From Pseudoalteromonas prydzensis (GTDB lineage Bacteria > Pseudomonadota > Gammaproteobacteria > Enterobacterales > Alteromonadaceae): DNA of 64,000 nucleotides. This document shows positions 9,383-17,275 of the stretch, one piece after another (the first letter of the stretch is position 1; each line of letters begins with the position of its first letter). The notes under the pieces are model-generated. The model made no database searches. It saw only the letters and a program-made list of their open reading frames with translations, and was not told where the DNA came from. The stretch covers positions 372,001 to 436,000 of the forward strand of contig NZ_BDDT01000002.1 of assembly GCF_001661495.1 (NCBI RefSeq), in the 5' to 3' direction. Position numbers and translations under genes: made by a program.

Positions 9383-9538
9383 ATGCTGAAACGTGACGCC
9401 GGTAAAACACTGCTGACGTCCGTAAAATCATGCACACAAAACCATATATTGGTATGTAAGGGCACTTGTGGTCAGTGGTTTATTTATGATGATGAAAATA
9501 AAGTGACTAATCTACTGCACGTTAAAGCTGTAGGTTAG
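9383..9538 (+). CDS. Possible 51-aa protein, unknown
   Basis: An ATG-to-TAG frame encoding 51 residues with a paired-Cys segment (VCKGTCGQWFIYDDE) and otherwise mixed polar residues. No good ribosome binding site is visible and no family is recognised. It lies just after a 21-codon hydrophobic frame and could be a remnant of a longer gene. Low confidence. Confidence 0.25.
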   Translation: MLKRDAGKTLLTSVKSCTQNHILVCKGTCGQWFIYDDENKVTNLLHVKAVG

Positions 9539-9637
9539 TCGCTTTCGTAAAGGGCGGTCATTACCTCTTTAAGCAATAACCATTTTCAACTTTTCTCAAT
9601 AGAATAGTGCAACAGTGGTGACTATTTTTTGTTTTTT

Positions 9638-9661
9638 AAAAATGATAGCGCTGTCATTTTT
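9638..9661. promoter_or_regulatory. CG-centred palindrome, likely LacI-family operator
   Basis: AAAAATGATAGCGCTGTCATTTTT is palindromic except at one pair, with the central CG typical of LacI/GalR-family operators. It lies 121 bp before the FucP-like transporter gene. A similar site, TTGACAACGCTGTCAA, lies before the chitinase gene (58684-58699). Confidence 0.6.
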
Positions 9662-9781
9662 GTTGGTGTATGATTAATTAAATGTAATAAAAATGGTTTT
9701 AGTGTTGCTCAGCCTCGGTTTTAAAGCTTTAACGGTGTAATACTAAAATAAAAAATTAAAATAAATTGTTGGGATATTTTT

Positions 9782-11083
9782 ATGGAAGCAATCGTCGAGT
9801 GTGAAGCAAATAGCAAACATAGTATTTGGCTACCAATGACATTGGCAGGCTCAATGTTCTTTATTCTAGGCTGCATAACCTGGTTAAATGGCGCTATTAC
9901 CCCGTTTTTACAACAAATGCTGGTGCTATCGCCACTGCAAGCTTCGTTCATTATTTCCTCATTTTATATTGCCGTAACAGTCGCTGGCATCCCATCTGCA
10001 ATGCTTATTAAGCGTGTAGGTTACAAAAATGGTATGGCAATTGGCTGTGCGGTTATGGCTGTGTCTGCCTTGATGTATATTCCTGCCGCTAAAATGCAAA
10101 TGATCGAAATATTTTTATTCGCACAGTTAATGATAGGTGTAGGGCAAACAATCCTACAAACAGCGGTAAATCCGTATGTTGTTAAAATGGGCTCTGAAAA
10201 ATCAGCCGCAGTACGTGTGTGTATCATGGGCTTACTGAATAAATTTGCCGGAGTTATCGTGCCTGTTATTTTTGCTGCCGTTGTTGTCAGTGGTGTGGTC
10301 GCTGATGGTGAGCAACTCTCGCAAGGGCAAAAAGATGCCATGGCGAATAGCCTTATTTTACCTTATATAGCTATTGCGGGTTTGATCTTTGCGTTTGCAG
10401 CATTTGCTAAATTTTCACCATTACCTGATTTAGTTTTTGAAGAGTCAGCAGGTAATGGCAAAGGCGAGGTAAAAGAAGCATTAAAACACCCTCATTTAGT
10501 GCTGGGTGTAGTTGGTATCGCTTTATATGTAGCGGTTGAAGTGATTGCCGCAGATACTATTGGCTCGTATGCATTGCAGATTGGTATTGCTGATTATTCA
10601 GTGATGACGTCATATACCATGGCGTGTATGTTGATTGGTTACGCCATTGGTATTGCACTTATTCCACGCTTTATGTCGCAGCAAAATGCGTTGGTTATGT
10701 CTGGCATTGCAGGCATTGTAACTGTACTTGCAGTGGTAATGGGAAGTAACGATTCGTTTATTATTGCGAACCTGTTGTTAGTGCCGTTTGGTGGCCCAGA
10801 GTTGCCAGATCCATTGTTATGCATTGCCTTGCTAGGCTTTGCAAATGCTATGGTTTGGCCAGCAATTTGGCCTTTGGCATTAACTGGCCTAGGTCGTTTA
10901 ACGGGGACTGCATCGGGCTTACTGATCATGGGTATTGCCGGTGGTGCGTTAGGTCCATTGCTGATTGGCTTAGGTAACGTAGCAGGCCTAGGCGCACAAG
11001 GTGCTTACGCCTTGATGATCCCAAGTTACTTATTCATCTTATTCTATGCGCTTAAAGGCCATAAAATGAGAAGCTGGAAGTAG
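9782..11083 (+). CDS. FucP-family sugar:proton symporter (MFS), possibly for GlcNAc
   Basis: A 433-aa inner-membrane protein with about twelve membrane segments. The first segment, GSMFFILGCITWLNGAITPFLQ, and NPYVVKMG in helix 4-5 match the FucP/GluP branch of the MFS that imports fucose, glucose/galactose or N-acetylglucosamine (NagP). The shared operator type with the secreted chitinase at 55.9-58.6 kb favours GlcNAc, but this is inference. The start is the ATG at 9782; the preceding sequence is AT-rich with only a weak GGGATATT before it. A strong terminator follows at 11159-11187. Confidence 0.82.
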   Translation: MEAIVECEANSKHSIWLPMTLAGSMFFILGCITWLNGAITPFLQQMLVLSPLQASFIISSFYIAVTVAGIPSAMLIKRVGYKNGMAIGCAVMAVSALMYIPAAKMQMIEIFLFAQLMIGVGQTILQTAVNPYVVKMGSEKSAAVRVCIMGLLNKFAGVIVPVIFAAVVVSGVVADGEQLSQGQKDAMANSLILPYIAIAGLIFAFAAFAKFSPLPDLVFEESAGNGKGEVKEALKHPHLVLGVVGIALYVAVEVIAADTIGSYALQIGIADYSVMTSYTMACMLIGYAIGIALIPRFMSQQNALVMSGIAGIVTVLAVVMGSNDSFIIANLLLVPFGGPELPDPLLCIALLGFANAMVWPAIWPLALTGLGRLTGTASGLLIMGIAGGALGPLLIGLGNVAGLGAQGAYALMIPSYLFILFYALKGHKMRSWK

Positions 11084-11158
11084 AATTGAGTTGGTGAGTT
11101 AGCGAGAGTAAAGTTGGCGAGAGTAAAGTTAGCTAGCTAAGAAAGTTTGTAAGTGAGC

Positions 11159-11187
11159 AAAAGCGCGGTTTATACCGTGCTTTTTTT
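11159..11187 (+). terminator. Rho-independent terminator of the sugar transporter
   Basis: AAAAGCGCGGT and ACCGTGCTTTTTTT pair (one mismatch) around a short loop and end in a T run, 76 bp after the transporter stop. Just before it lies an imperfect 15-bp direct repeat (GCGAGAGTAAAGTTG-like) at about 11102-11131. Confidence 0.8.
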
Positions 11188-11190
11188 ATG

Positions 11191-11240
11191 CCTGTAGGTT
11201 CGGCTTTAGCCGAAAAAGTACTGAGGTTTTGGGCTACAGG
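11191..11240. repeat. Nested inverted repeat with GGCTTTAGCC core
   Basis: Outer arms CCTGTAG (11191-11197) and CTACAGG (11234-11240) enclose a perfect palindrome TCGGCTTTAGCCGA (11200-11213). A second GGCTTTAGCC core occurs at about 40772-40781 in another intergenic region, which suggests a dispersed REP-like element. Confidence 0.45.
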
Positions 11241-11284
11241 TCGCTTTAATATAAGCGCCATTTTCGTGATAAATTACCACCAAT

Positions 11285-11320
11285 AAAAAAGCCGTGCTTG
11301 ACTGAACAAACACGGCTTTT
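11285..11320 (-). terminator. Bidirectional terminator
   Basis: AAAAAAGCCGTG and CACGGCTTTT pair around a 14-base loop and have A and T runs on the two sides. It can end the minus-strand FecA-like receptor transcript and readthrough from the transporter. Confidence 0.75.
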
Positions 11321-11328
11321 ATAATTTT

Positions 11329-11391
11329 AGCCTTTAGCCTTTAGCCTTTAGCCTTTAGCCTTTAGCCTTTAGCCTTTAGCCTTTAGCCTTT
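11329..11391. repeat. Nine tandem copies of heptamer AGCCTTT
   Basis: Nine perfect, uninterrupted copies of the 7-bp unit AGCCTTT fill 63 bp between the terminator and the receptor stop codon; the last copy supplies the first two bases of the stop triplet as read on the plus strand. Such an array is expected to change copy number by slippage. As it lies at the very 3' end, changes would alter the 3' UTR more than the protein. Confidence 0.9.
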
Positions 11392-13540
11392 AGAAAGCGT
11401 AGCTGTAACCAAGTTGAAGGGTGCGTGGTTTACCTGGTTGAATACCACCATTTGCGCGGTTGGCAATGTAGGTTTTATCAAATAGGTTATCAACGGTTAG
11501 GTATACTTTTTGATTGTCATCAATTAAGTATTTAGCGGCTAAATCCCACACTACGCGACTGTCGATTGCATTTAACCCTGTAGGGCTTAAGTTTGCATGT
11601 GAGTCAGACACATAACGCATTTGCGTATCAAATACTAAGCTTGAAAACTCAGCACCAAATGATAAGGCAACTTGGTTTTCAGGCACGTAAGGCATTGCAT
11701 CGCCTTTATTTACTTGACCCCATAGGCCTGATTCAAAATCGTTTTCAAATGTTGAGTCGGTATACGTGTAGGTTAAACGAACAGGGAATGCTGCACTATC
11801 AGTCGCAAATGTGCGGCCTGCACTTAATTCAAAGCCTTCAACAGACACTTCACCGTAGTTGTACTGATCGCCAATGCTATCATCGCTACAACCAATAGCA
11901 GCTGTACAGTTGCCGTGCATGTTGTCGTAATCAGAATTAAAGTAAATCACTTCACCATTGAAACCTGCGTAATCATAACGACCACCCAGCTCAATGTTTA
12001 AGCTTTCTTCTTCTTGTTGATCAGCATTGCCAGGAGCGGCAGGTGCATAACCTTGTTGAATACCGGCAAGTAGTGTCAAGTTGTCGTTAACTGTGTAAGT
12101 TGCACCCAGTGATGGCACTAAAATTTCGGTGTCATTACTGATGTCTTTTGTTAAACCATTTTCACGCTTAGGATCAGACTTTGACCATTCTTCGCGAGAA
12201 ATCGTAATGTCTTCATAACGAAGGCCGGCACTAATCACTAACGCATCAAGTGTCCATTGATCTTGTACAAATAAGGTTGTTGCTTTTGCGCTATCAAAGC
12301 GGTTGCTGTCTGAGCCTAGAGCACCTTGACTGGTTAGCGTCATTGATAAGTCTTGGTTTAGTGTGTATTCGTCTTGCCATTGGAAGCGGTCCATTTCATC
12401 TTCATGGTAACGCATACCAACAGTAATGTAGTGGTCGCCTGCTGGGATATGTAACTCTGACTGGATCCCTTTTGCTTGGTAATTACGGTTATTGGCTTTT
12501 ACACCAATACCTTCAATACCTTCACTGGTTGGGTTTGCTTCAAAGTCGCTGTATTTTTCTAAGTCGCTAACGCCAACTTTACTGGCTTTATACCAGTTAC
12601 GATGAAAGTCATTTAAATAAGCAGTTGCTAAAAACTCATAACCATCACCAAAGCGGTAGGCATAGTTAAGTTGATACGCATTGTGCTGAGTGTTCATTTC
12701 ATCTTCTTGAGATGCAGCGTAACGACGATATGGTGATTCTTTATAGTCCGCATCAGTAAGGCCCATATAGGTTTCATCAGAGCGCTCATCAGAGTACTTT
12801 ATTTTCATTTCAAGGTTATGTGCTTCGTTTTCGCCAAAATCAAAACCAAACTTTAGCAATAGATCATTTTTTTCAAAGCCAGTGTTGTCACTGCCTACAG
12901 GTAACTCTTTAAAGCCATCCGCGCCGTAACTAAATACTTCAATTAAGCCTGCTGCGTTGTTTTTCTTTTTACCAAAGTAAGCATGGCCTTTGTAAAATCC
13001 GTCACTTCCCAGTTCAGCATTAACTAAACCGGTTGAGCCTTCAGTTGGTAAGCTACGTGAAACTAAGTTTAATACGCCACCTGTGGTACGTGGACCATAT
13101 TTTACAGATGCTGCACCTTTTAATACTTCGATTGACTGCATACGGCCCGCAGTTGGGAAATAGTACGCCGCAGGAGCAGAATAAGGTGCTGGTGCAACCA
13201 ATACACCGTCTTCCATTACTGCAATTTTATCGTTACGGCCAGTACCTGTACCACGCATACCGATGTTTGGGCGTAGGCCATAGCCGTCTTCTTCTTGGAC
13301 ATACACACCAGGTACAGCGCTTAATACACGCGAGATATCTGTGTATTCAAATTTTTGTAACTCTTCATCACTAATAAAAGTGGCAGAGCCTGGAATATCA
13401 TTGATAGCAGCGTGTGAGCCAATCACGGTGATCTGTTCAAATGCTTGTTCTTTATCGGTTGCATCTTTAGCGATAGCGCCTGTGCTAAGCGATAAAGTGA
13501 TAGCTGCAGCAAGTGAAGAAACAATAAACTGAGATTTCAT
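11390..13540 (-). CDS. TonB-dependent receptor, FecA-like (ferric dicitrate/siderophore)
   Basis: A 716-aa outer-membrane receptor: signal peptide at about 1-24 ending AIA, a TonB box region, a plug domain at about 35-150 (PGSATFISDEEL, PGVYVQEEDGYGLRPNIGMRG) and a 22-strand barrel to the C-terminus, which ends in an aromatic residue (YAF) as usual. The plug resembles FecA-type receptors of ferric citrate or related iron chelates; there is no N-terminal signalling extension. The start at 13540 is chosen because the longer frame to 13591 would bury the signal peptide. It is monocistronic, and the ligand is uncertain. Confidence 0.87.
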   Translation of the reverse strand: MKSQFIVSSLAAAITLSLSTGAIAKDATDKEQAFEQITVIGSHAAINDIPGSATFISDEELQKFEYTDISRVLSAVPGVYVQEEDGYGLRPNIGMRGTGTGRNDKIAVMEDGVLVAPAPYSAPAAYYFPTAGRMQSIEVLKGAASVKYGPRTTGGVLNLVSRSLPTEGSTGLVNAELGSDGFYKGHAYFGKKKNNAAGLIEVFSYGADGFKELPVGSDNTGFEKNDLLLKFGFDFGENEAHNLEMKIKYSDERSDETYMGLTDADYKESPYRRYAASQEDEMNTQHNAYQLNYAYRFGDGYEFLATAYLNDFHRNWYKASKVGVSDLEKYSDFEANPTSEGIEGIGVKANNRNYQAKGIQSELHIPAGDHYITVGMRYHEDEMDRFQWQDEYTLNQDLSMTLTSQGALGSDSNRFDSAKATTLFVQDQWTLDALVISAGLRYEDITISREEWSKSDPKRENGLTKDISNDTEILVPSLGATYTVNDNLTLLAGIQQGYAPAAPGNADQQEEESLNIELGGRYDYAGFNGEVIYFNSDYDNMHGNCTAAIGCSDDSIGDQYNYGEVSVEGFELSAGRTFATDSAAFPVRLTYTYTDSTFENDFESGLWGQVNKGDAMPYVPENQVALSFGAEFSSLVFDTQMRYVSDSHANLSPTGLNAIDSRVVWDLAAKYLIDDNQKVYLTVDNLFDKTYIANRANGGIQPGKPRTLQLGYSYAF

Positions 13541-13777
13541 CGAAAGTCCTGTATTTTTATTGAAATAAAATAAATTCCCTAATTTAAACACGGTGAAAAA
13601 TACGAATCAATGTCATTAAGTATTTTATAGCCTCATTTTCTTGAAAATCAGTGTTTAGTATTGTGTTTCTGTTTTAGGTTTGCTTTATTTTGGTACTAAA
13701 GTTTTTTAAAGGGGAAAACCACTATGTACTAGGACGCACCAGCTTTTGCCGAAGGAATTACGGGGGACTATTTATAT

Positions 13778-13814
13778 GGGGTTATCGCAATAAATAGATT
13801 AATTGCGATAACCC
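13778..13814 (-). terminator. Long hairpin downstream of the LysR gene
   Basis: GGGTTATCGCAAT and ATTGCGATAACCC form a perfect 13-bp stem with a ten-base loop, 10 bp after the LysR stop. There is no long T run, so it may be an RNA-stabilising hairpin rather than a terminator. Confidence 0.5.
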
Positions 13815-13823
13815 AGAAAAATT

Positions 13824-14669
13824 TTAGCTTAAACGTAAGGTAATAAACTCCGCCAGTTTATCTACCGCATGCTCTGATTGCTCAGCCTGTTTAATTAAGC
13901 TGATGCCAATTTCACCTAAGTTAGGCAAAATTGCGGTTTGGGTTTGTGCGGTAAGATCGTTCGGAACGGTTTTTTTAGCCAGTACTGTAATACCAAGCCC
14001 TTCTTTGAGTGCCGCAGTCAGGCCTGTTAGATCTGCATTACTGTAAACAACATGCCATTTTAAGCCCGCTTTTTCGAGTGCTTCAATAGCCCTGCGGCGA
14101 TAAATGCATCCCTCAGGCGCACTTACTAAGGTGATTGGCTTAGTAGGGTCAACATTCAGATCACCTACCCAGACTAATTCATCATACATAAAAATAGGGT
14201 ATTTAGGATTGTCGATTTGCTCAATTAGGGTCAGCACTAAATCAAATTGATCTTGGTTTGAAACGTGCATTAGCTGTTTACTAAGCTCTGATTTAACTTC
14301 TAGCGAAACATCAGGGTAGAGGGAGACAAAGTCGCCAATAATTGCCGGTAATATACTGGCGGCAAATTCACTGGGGATACCTAAGCGAATTTTACCCGCC
14401 ACCGTTTCATTACTAAACTGCTGTAAAATACTGTCATTAGTAAGCAGCATTTGTTTTGCCATCGGCAATAGCACTTCACCGTAGTGATTAAGCACTTGGC
14501 GTTGGCCTTGTTTTTTAAACAGCTTACAGCCTATTAAATCTTCTAACCTTTTTATTTGTAAACTCACAGCAGGTTGCGATAAGCCAAGTAAATCCCCCGC
14601 TTTAGCAAAACCGCCCACTTCAACCACGGTTACAAAGGTGCGTAAACTGTCTGTGGAGATATTTTTCAT
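13824..14669 (-). CDS. LysR family transcriptional regulator
   Basis: A 281-aa LysR protein with an N-terminal winged HTH (about residues 5-64: TFVTVVEVGGFAKAGDLLGLSQPAVSLQIKRLE, shown only in part by its key residues S-Q-P-A-V-S) and an effector-binding domain from about residue 88. The HTH is of the LrhA/PecT-like type. It is divergent from the GcvT-like gene with 126 bp between starts, containing a LysR-type palindrome, so it probably regulates that gene and perhaps the gcv operon beyond it. This is inferred from position only. Confidence 0.88.
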   Translation of the reverse strand: MKNISTDSLRTFVTVVEVGGFAKAGDLLGLSQPAVSLQIKRLEDLIGCKLFKKQGQRQVLNHYGEVLLPMAKQMLLTNDSILQQFSNETVAGKIRLGIPSEFAASILPAIIGDFVSLYPDVSLEVKSELSKQLMHVSNQDQFDLVLTLIEQIDNPKYPIFMYDELVWVGDLNVDPTKPITLVSAPEGCIYRRRAIEALEKAGLKWHVVYSNADLTGLTAALKEGLGITVLAKKTVPNDLTAQTQTAILPNLGEIGISLIKQAEQSEHAVDKLAEFITLRLS

Positions 14670-14697
14670 ATTAAAATTTACAATTTATAGGGTCAGA

Positions 14698-14718
14698 TTG
14701 ATAAGTATTATTTATCAA
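14698..14718. promoter_or_regulatory. Palindrome TTGATAA-N7-TTATCAA, likely LysR operator
   Basis: Perfect 7-bp arms separated by seven bases lie in the shared promoter region of the LysR gene and the GcvT-like gene. The inner T-N11-A spacing fits LysR-type boxes. Confidence 0.55.
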
Positions 14719-14795
14719 TTGATTAATAATTACAATTTGTTGTTACACCCTGTGAGCAATATACTTTTGCCATTACTGATTGATAGGTGTCGATA

Positions 14796-15395
14796 ATGAC
14801 CTTTACCCCAATAATGTTTGCTCGTCATAGCCACATTGAAGTGCCTGATAGCAATTTACTGCAGATCAACACTAACAACGTAGTGATCGATTTTAGCGGC
14901 ACTGAGGCAATCCCATTTTTAACCACTATTTTAGGGTTAGATTTAAATAAATTAACCGCCAGTGGTTTGGGCGTTAAAGGTACCTTAGACGGTGACTTAA
15001 ACAGCAACTATAGCTTCGCCTTGTACTATTTTAGCGCAACGGCGTTTAGATTTGTCTTACATGGCGATGGTGCAGCACAGTTACAAGCGCTGATCAGCGA
15101 GCAACAACTGCGTTATGACATTGAGTTTGTAATGCGCACAGATTTAGCGACGCTAACTTTATCCGGTGAGCAGGCCTTTGATGCCTTAGTTGACGCATTT
15201 AAACTTACACCAGGACTGCGCTTGTCAGACACTAACAGCTGTTACGGTGCACAAAGTGGTGAAGTATTCATTACCGCTATAGATAAACAATCTACGCAGT
15301 ATTTTCAGCTGGTGGCTAAACTTCCAGAGCTGGAAAAATGGCAAACTTATCTACAGCAACGTGGCTTTGCTATGTCGCTTGCTGAGGTTGCTTAA
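14796..15395 (+). CDS. Truncated GcvT-like protein, probably not catalytic
   Basis: A 199-aa protein that aligns by eye along its length to residues about 48-230 of the GcvT encoded just downstream: VVIDFSGTEAIPFL with [28 protein letters not shown] with [13 protein letters not shown], and YGAQSGEVFITA with [12 protein letters not shown]. It lacks the N-terminal 45 residues and the whole C-terminal domain. The catalytic Asp of GcvT (GGVIDDL) corresponds to Tyr-Ser here, and the folate-binding GYTGE is replaced. It may be a regulatory or structural paralogue. ATG 14796 has AGG eight bases upstream; a GTG at 14787 is also in frame. Confidence 0.72.
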   Translation: MTFTPIMFARHSHIEVPDSNLLQINTNNVVIDFSGTEAIPFLTTILGLDLNKLTASGLGVKGTLDGDLNSNYSFALYYFSATAFRFVLHGDGAAQLQALISEQQLRYDIEFVMRTDLATLTLSGEQAFDALVDAFKLTPGLRLSDTNSCYGAQSGEVFITAIDKQSTQYFQLVAKLPELEKWQTYLQQRGFAMSLAEVA

Positions 15396-15405
15396 CAGAT
15401 TTTAT

Positions 15406-15442
15406 AAACTGGCTGGTGTAATGAACACTTGCCAGTTTTTTT
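15406..15442 (+). terminator. Rho-independent terminator after GcvT-like gene
   Basis: AACTGGC and GCCAGTT pair around a 17-base loop, followed by a T run. It separates the GcvT-like gene from the gcv operon. Confidence 0.75.
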
Positions 15443-15498
15443 GTCGTTTATTTAAAACAACAAATCGCAATTTGGGTGTCAGTGCAGTACAACTTATG

Positions 15499-15504
15499 TA
15501 TAAT
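15499..15504 (+). promoter_or_regulatory. Probable -10 box of the gcv operon
   Basis: A perfect TATAAT lies 77 bp before the gcvT start, just after the upstream terminator. The -35 is weak (TGTCAG at 15477-15482, 16-bp spacing). The roughly 70-nt leader shows none of the conserved blocks of a glycine riboswitch. Confidence 0.45.
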
Positions 15505-15580
15505 CGCCGCCCATGTTATTCCCCCTCATTAAATTGAGGCCACGCCCAAAATTGGGTTAATTATAAAGTGAAGGAATATT

Positions 15581-16663
15581 ATGACTTCTAAAACAGTTTT
15601 ACATGCAAAGCACCTAGAATCAAAAGCTAAAATGGTTGATTTTCATGGCTGGGAAATGCCAATTAACTATGGTTCGCAAATCGAAGAGCACAACGCTGTG
15701 CGTACCGATGCCGGCATGTTTGACGTTTCACACATGACTATTGTTGATGTCAAAGGCGAGCAAGCACAAGCATTCTTACGTAAATTAGTGGCTAACGATG
15801 TTGCTAAATTAACTGTCCCAGGTAAAGCGCTTTATACTGGCATGCTTAATGAGCAAGGCGGCGTAATTGACGACCTTATTATTTACTTCTTCTCAAACAC
15901 TGATTACCGTTTAGTAGTTAACTCTGCAACGCGTGAAAAAGATTTAGCGCACATGGCTAAAGTTTCAGCTGATTTTGCCGTTGAAGTGACTGAGCGCCCA
16001 GAGTTTGCCATGATTGCAGTGCAAGGCCCTAATGCTAAAGCTAAAACCGCGACTATCTTAACAGCTGAACAACAAGCTGCTGTTGAAGGTATGAAGCCAT
16101 TTTTTGGTGTGCAAGCGGGTGATTTATTTATTGCAACAACAGGCTATACTGGCGAAGACGGTTACGAAATTGTAGTACCGAATGAGCAAGCGGCTGATCT
16201 ATGGCAACAACTGCTAGATGCAGGTGTAAAGCCTGCAGGTTTAGGTGCACGTGATACACTTCGTTTAGAAGCAGGTATGAACCTTTACGGCCTAGATATG
16301 GACGAAAGCGTTTCACCACTTGCTGCTAACATGGCGTGGACCATTGCATGGGAACCTGAAGATCGTGACTTTATTGGTCGTGACGTATTAATGCAGCAAC
16401 GCGCTGATAAAAGCACTGATAAACTCGTTGGTTTAGTGCTTGAAGAAAAAGGCGTATTGCGTAGTGGTTCAAAAGTAATCGTTGAAGGTGGTGAAGGGGT
16501 TATTACCTCAGGTACTTTCTCACCTACACTTGGTTTTAGTGTTGCCCTTGCGCGTGTACCACGTTCAACAGGCGAGACAGCCCAAGTAGAAATGCGTAAA
16601 AAATTAGTTAACGTAAAAGTAGTTAAACCAAGCTTTGTACGTAACGGTAAGTCAGTACTTTAA
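15581..16663 (+). CDS. gcvT: Glycine cleavage system T protein (aminomethyltransferase)
   Basis: A 360-aa tetrahydrofolate-dependent aminomethyltransferase that takes the aminomethyl group from lipoyl-GcvH to give 5,10-methylene-THF and ammonia. Visible are [10 protein letters not shown] near the N-terminus, the catalytic Asp region [10 protein letters not shown] near residue 97, [10 protein letters not shown] near 190 and the [16 protein letters not shown] block near 230, followed by the C-terminal barrel. The length is normal. GAAGGAA precedes the ATG. It is first in gcvT-gcvH-gcvP. Confidence 0.97.
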   Translation: MTSKTVLHAKHLESKAKMVDFHGWEMPINYGSQIEEHNAVRTDAGMFDVSHMTIVDVKGEQAQAFLRKLVANDVAKLTVPGKALYTGMLNEQGGVIDDLIIYFFSNTDYRLVVNSATREKDLAHMAKVSADFAVEVTERPEFAMIAVQGPNAKAKTATILTAEQQAAVEGMKPFFGVQAGDLFIATTGYTGEDGYEIVVPNEQAADLWQQLLDAGVKPAGLGARDTLRLEAGMNLYGLDMDESVSPLAANMAWTIAWEPEDRDFIGRDVLMQQRADKSTDKLVGLVLEEKGVLRSGSKVIVEGGEGVITSGTFSPTLGFSVALARVPRSTGETAQVEMRKKLVNVKVVKPSFVRNGKSVL

Positions 16664-16718
16664 AGTATTAATTATAAATTTGGTGTTATCACCCAATATA
16701 AACCAAAGGATGAATAAA

Positions 16719-17108
16719 ATGAGCAATATCCCTAGCGAGTTAAAGTATGCCTCTTCACACGAGTGGGTTCGCGACGAAGGTGATGGTACTTTCACTGTAG
16801 GTATTTCTGAGCACGCACAAGAGCTGCTTGGTGACATGGTATTTGTTGAATTACCAGAAGTTGGCGACGAAGTAGACGCTGGCGAAGATTGTGCAGTTGC
16901 TGAGTCAGTAAAAGCAGCATCAGATATCTACGCACCAATCAGCGGTGAAATTGTTGCAATCAACGAAGATCTTGAAGATGCACCAGAAACAGTAAACAAC
17001 GACGCTTACGGCGACGGTTGGTTATTCCGCATTAAAGCATCTGACGAGTCTGAGCTTGAAAACTTGCTTGACGCTGAAGGTTATGCACATACGATCGACG
17101 AAGACTAA
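16719..17108 (+). CDS. gcvH: Glycine cleavage system H protein
   Basis: A 129-aa lipoyl carrier protein, the same length as E. coli GcvH. The lipoylated Lys is at residue 65 in [11 protein letters not shown]. It shuttles the aminomethyl group between GcvP, GcvT and lipoamide dehydrogenase. The start at 16719 is chosen because AAAGGA at 16705-16710 is properly spaced; ATG 16710, three codons upstream, overlaps that site. It follows gcvT by 55 bp. Confidence 0.96.
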   Translation: MSNIPSELKYASSHEWVRDEGDGTFTVGISEHAQELLGDMVFVELPEVGDEVDAGEDCAVAESVKAASDIYAPISGEIVAINEDLEDAPETVNNDAYGDGWLFRIKASDESELENLLDAEGYAHTIDED

Positions 17109-17129
17109 TCATTAGTTTTACTCGATATT

Positions 17130-17155
17130 AAAAGCCCCACAAACTTGGGGCTTTT
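17130..17155 (+). terminator. Hairpin between gcvH and gcvP
   Basis: AAAAGCCCC and GGGGCTTTT form a perfect 9-bp stem with an 8-base loop. It has the shape of a terminator with a short, interrupted T tract, so it probably gives partial termination, lowering gcvP transcription relative to gcvTH, or separates gcvP as its own unit. Confidence 0.6.
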
Positions 17156-17275
17156 ATGATTTTACTACTTACTTTTCCATACGTTGTAAGTTATTAAATC
17201 AAAAAGCTTTTAAGTTATTGCTGGTCACCCATTAGTAATAACCATTTATTTTTTGGATCATAGGAATCTGGACAA

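Larger units (their letters stand above)
9019..9781. other. Gene-poor region with two tiny ORFs and an operator
   Basis: Between the AraC gene and the sugar transporter there are only very short frames: a 21-codon hydrophobic ORF at 9306-9371 (MKSHYFIVALVLCTFCYFV...) and a 51-codon ORF at 9383-9538, listed separately. A CG-centred palindrome at 9638-9661 is the likely control site of the transporter. The rest is AT-rich, with nothing I can assign. Confidence 0.5.

Noticed and set aside
11390..13591. Long form of the FecA-like receptor starting at 13591
   Set aside because: It would place 17 residues before a normal signal peptide; the inner ATG at 13540 is more likely.
15443..15580. Glycine riboswitch in front of gcvT
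   Set aside because: The leader is short and shows none of the conserved glycine-riboswitch blocks; only a promoter and an A/T-rich leader are visible.
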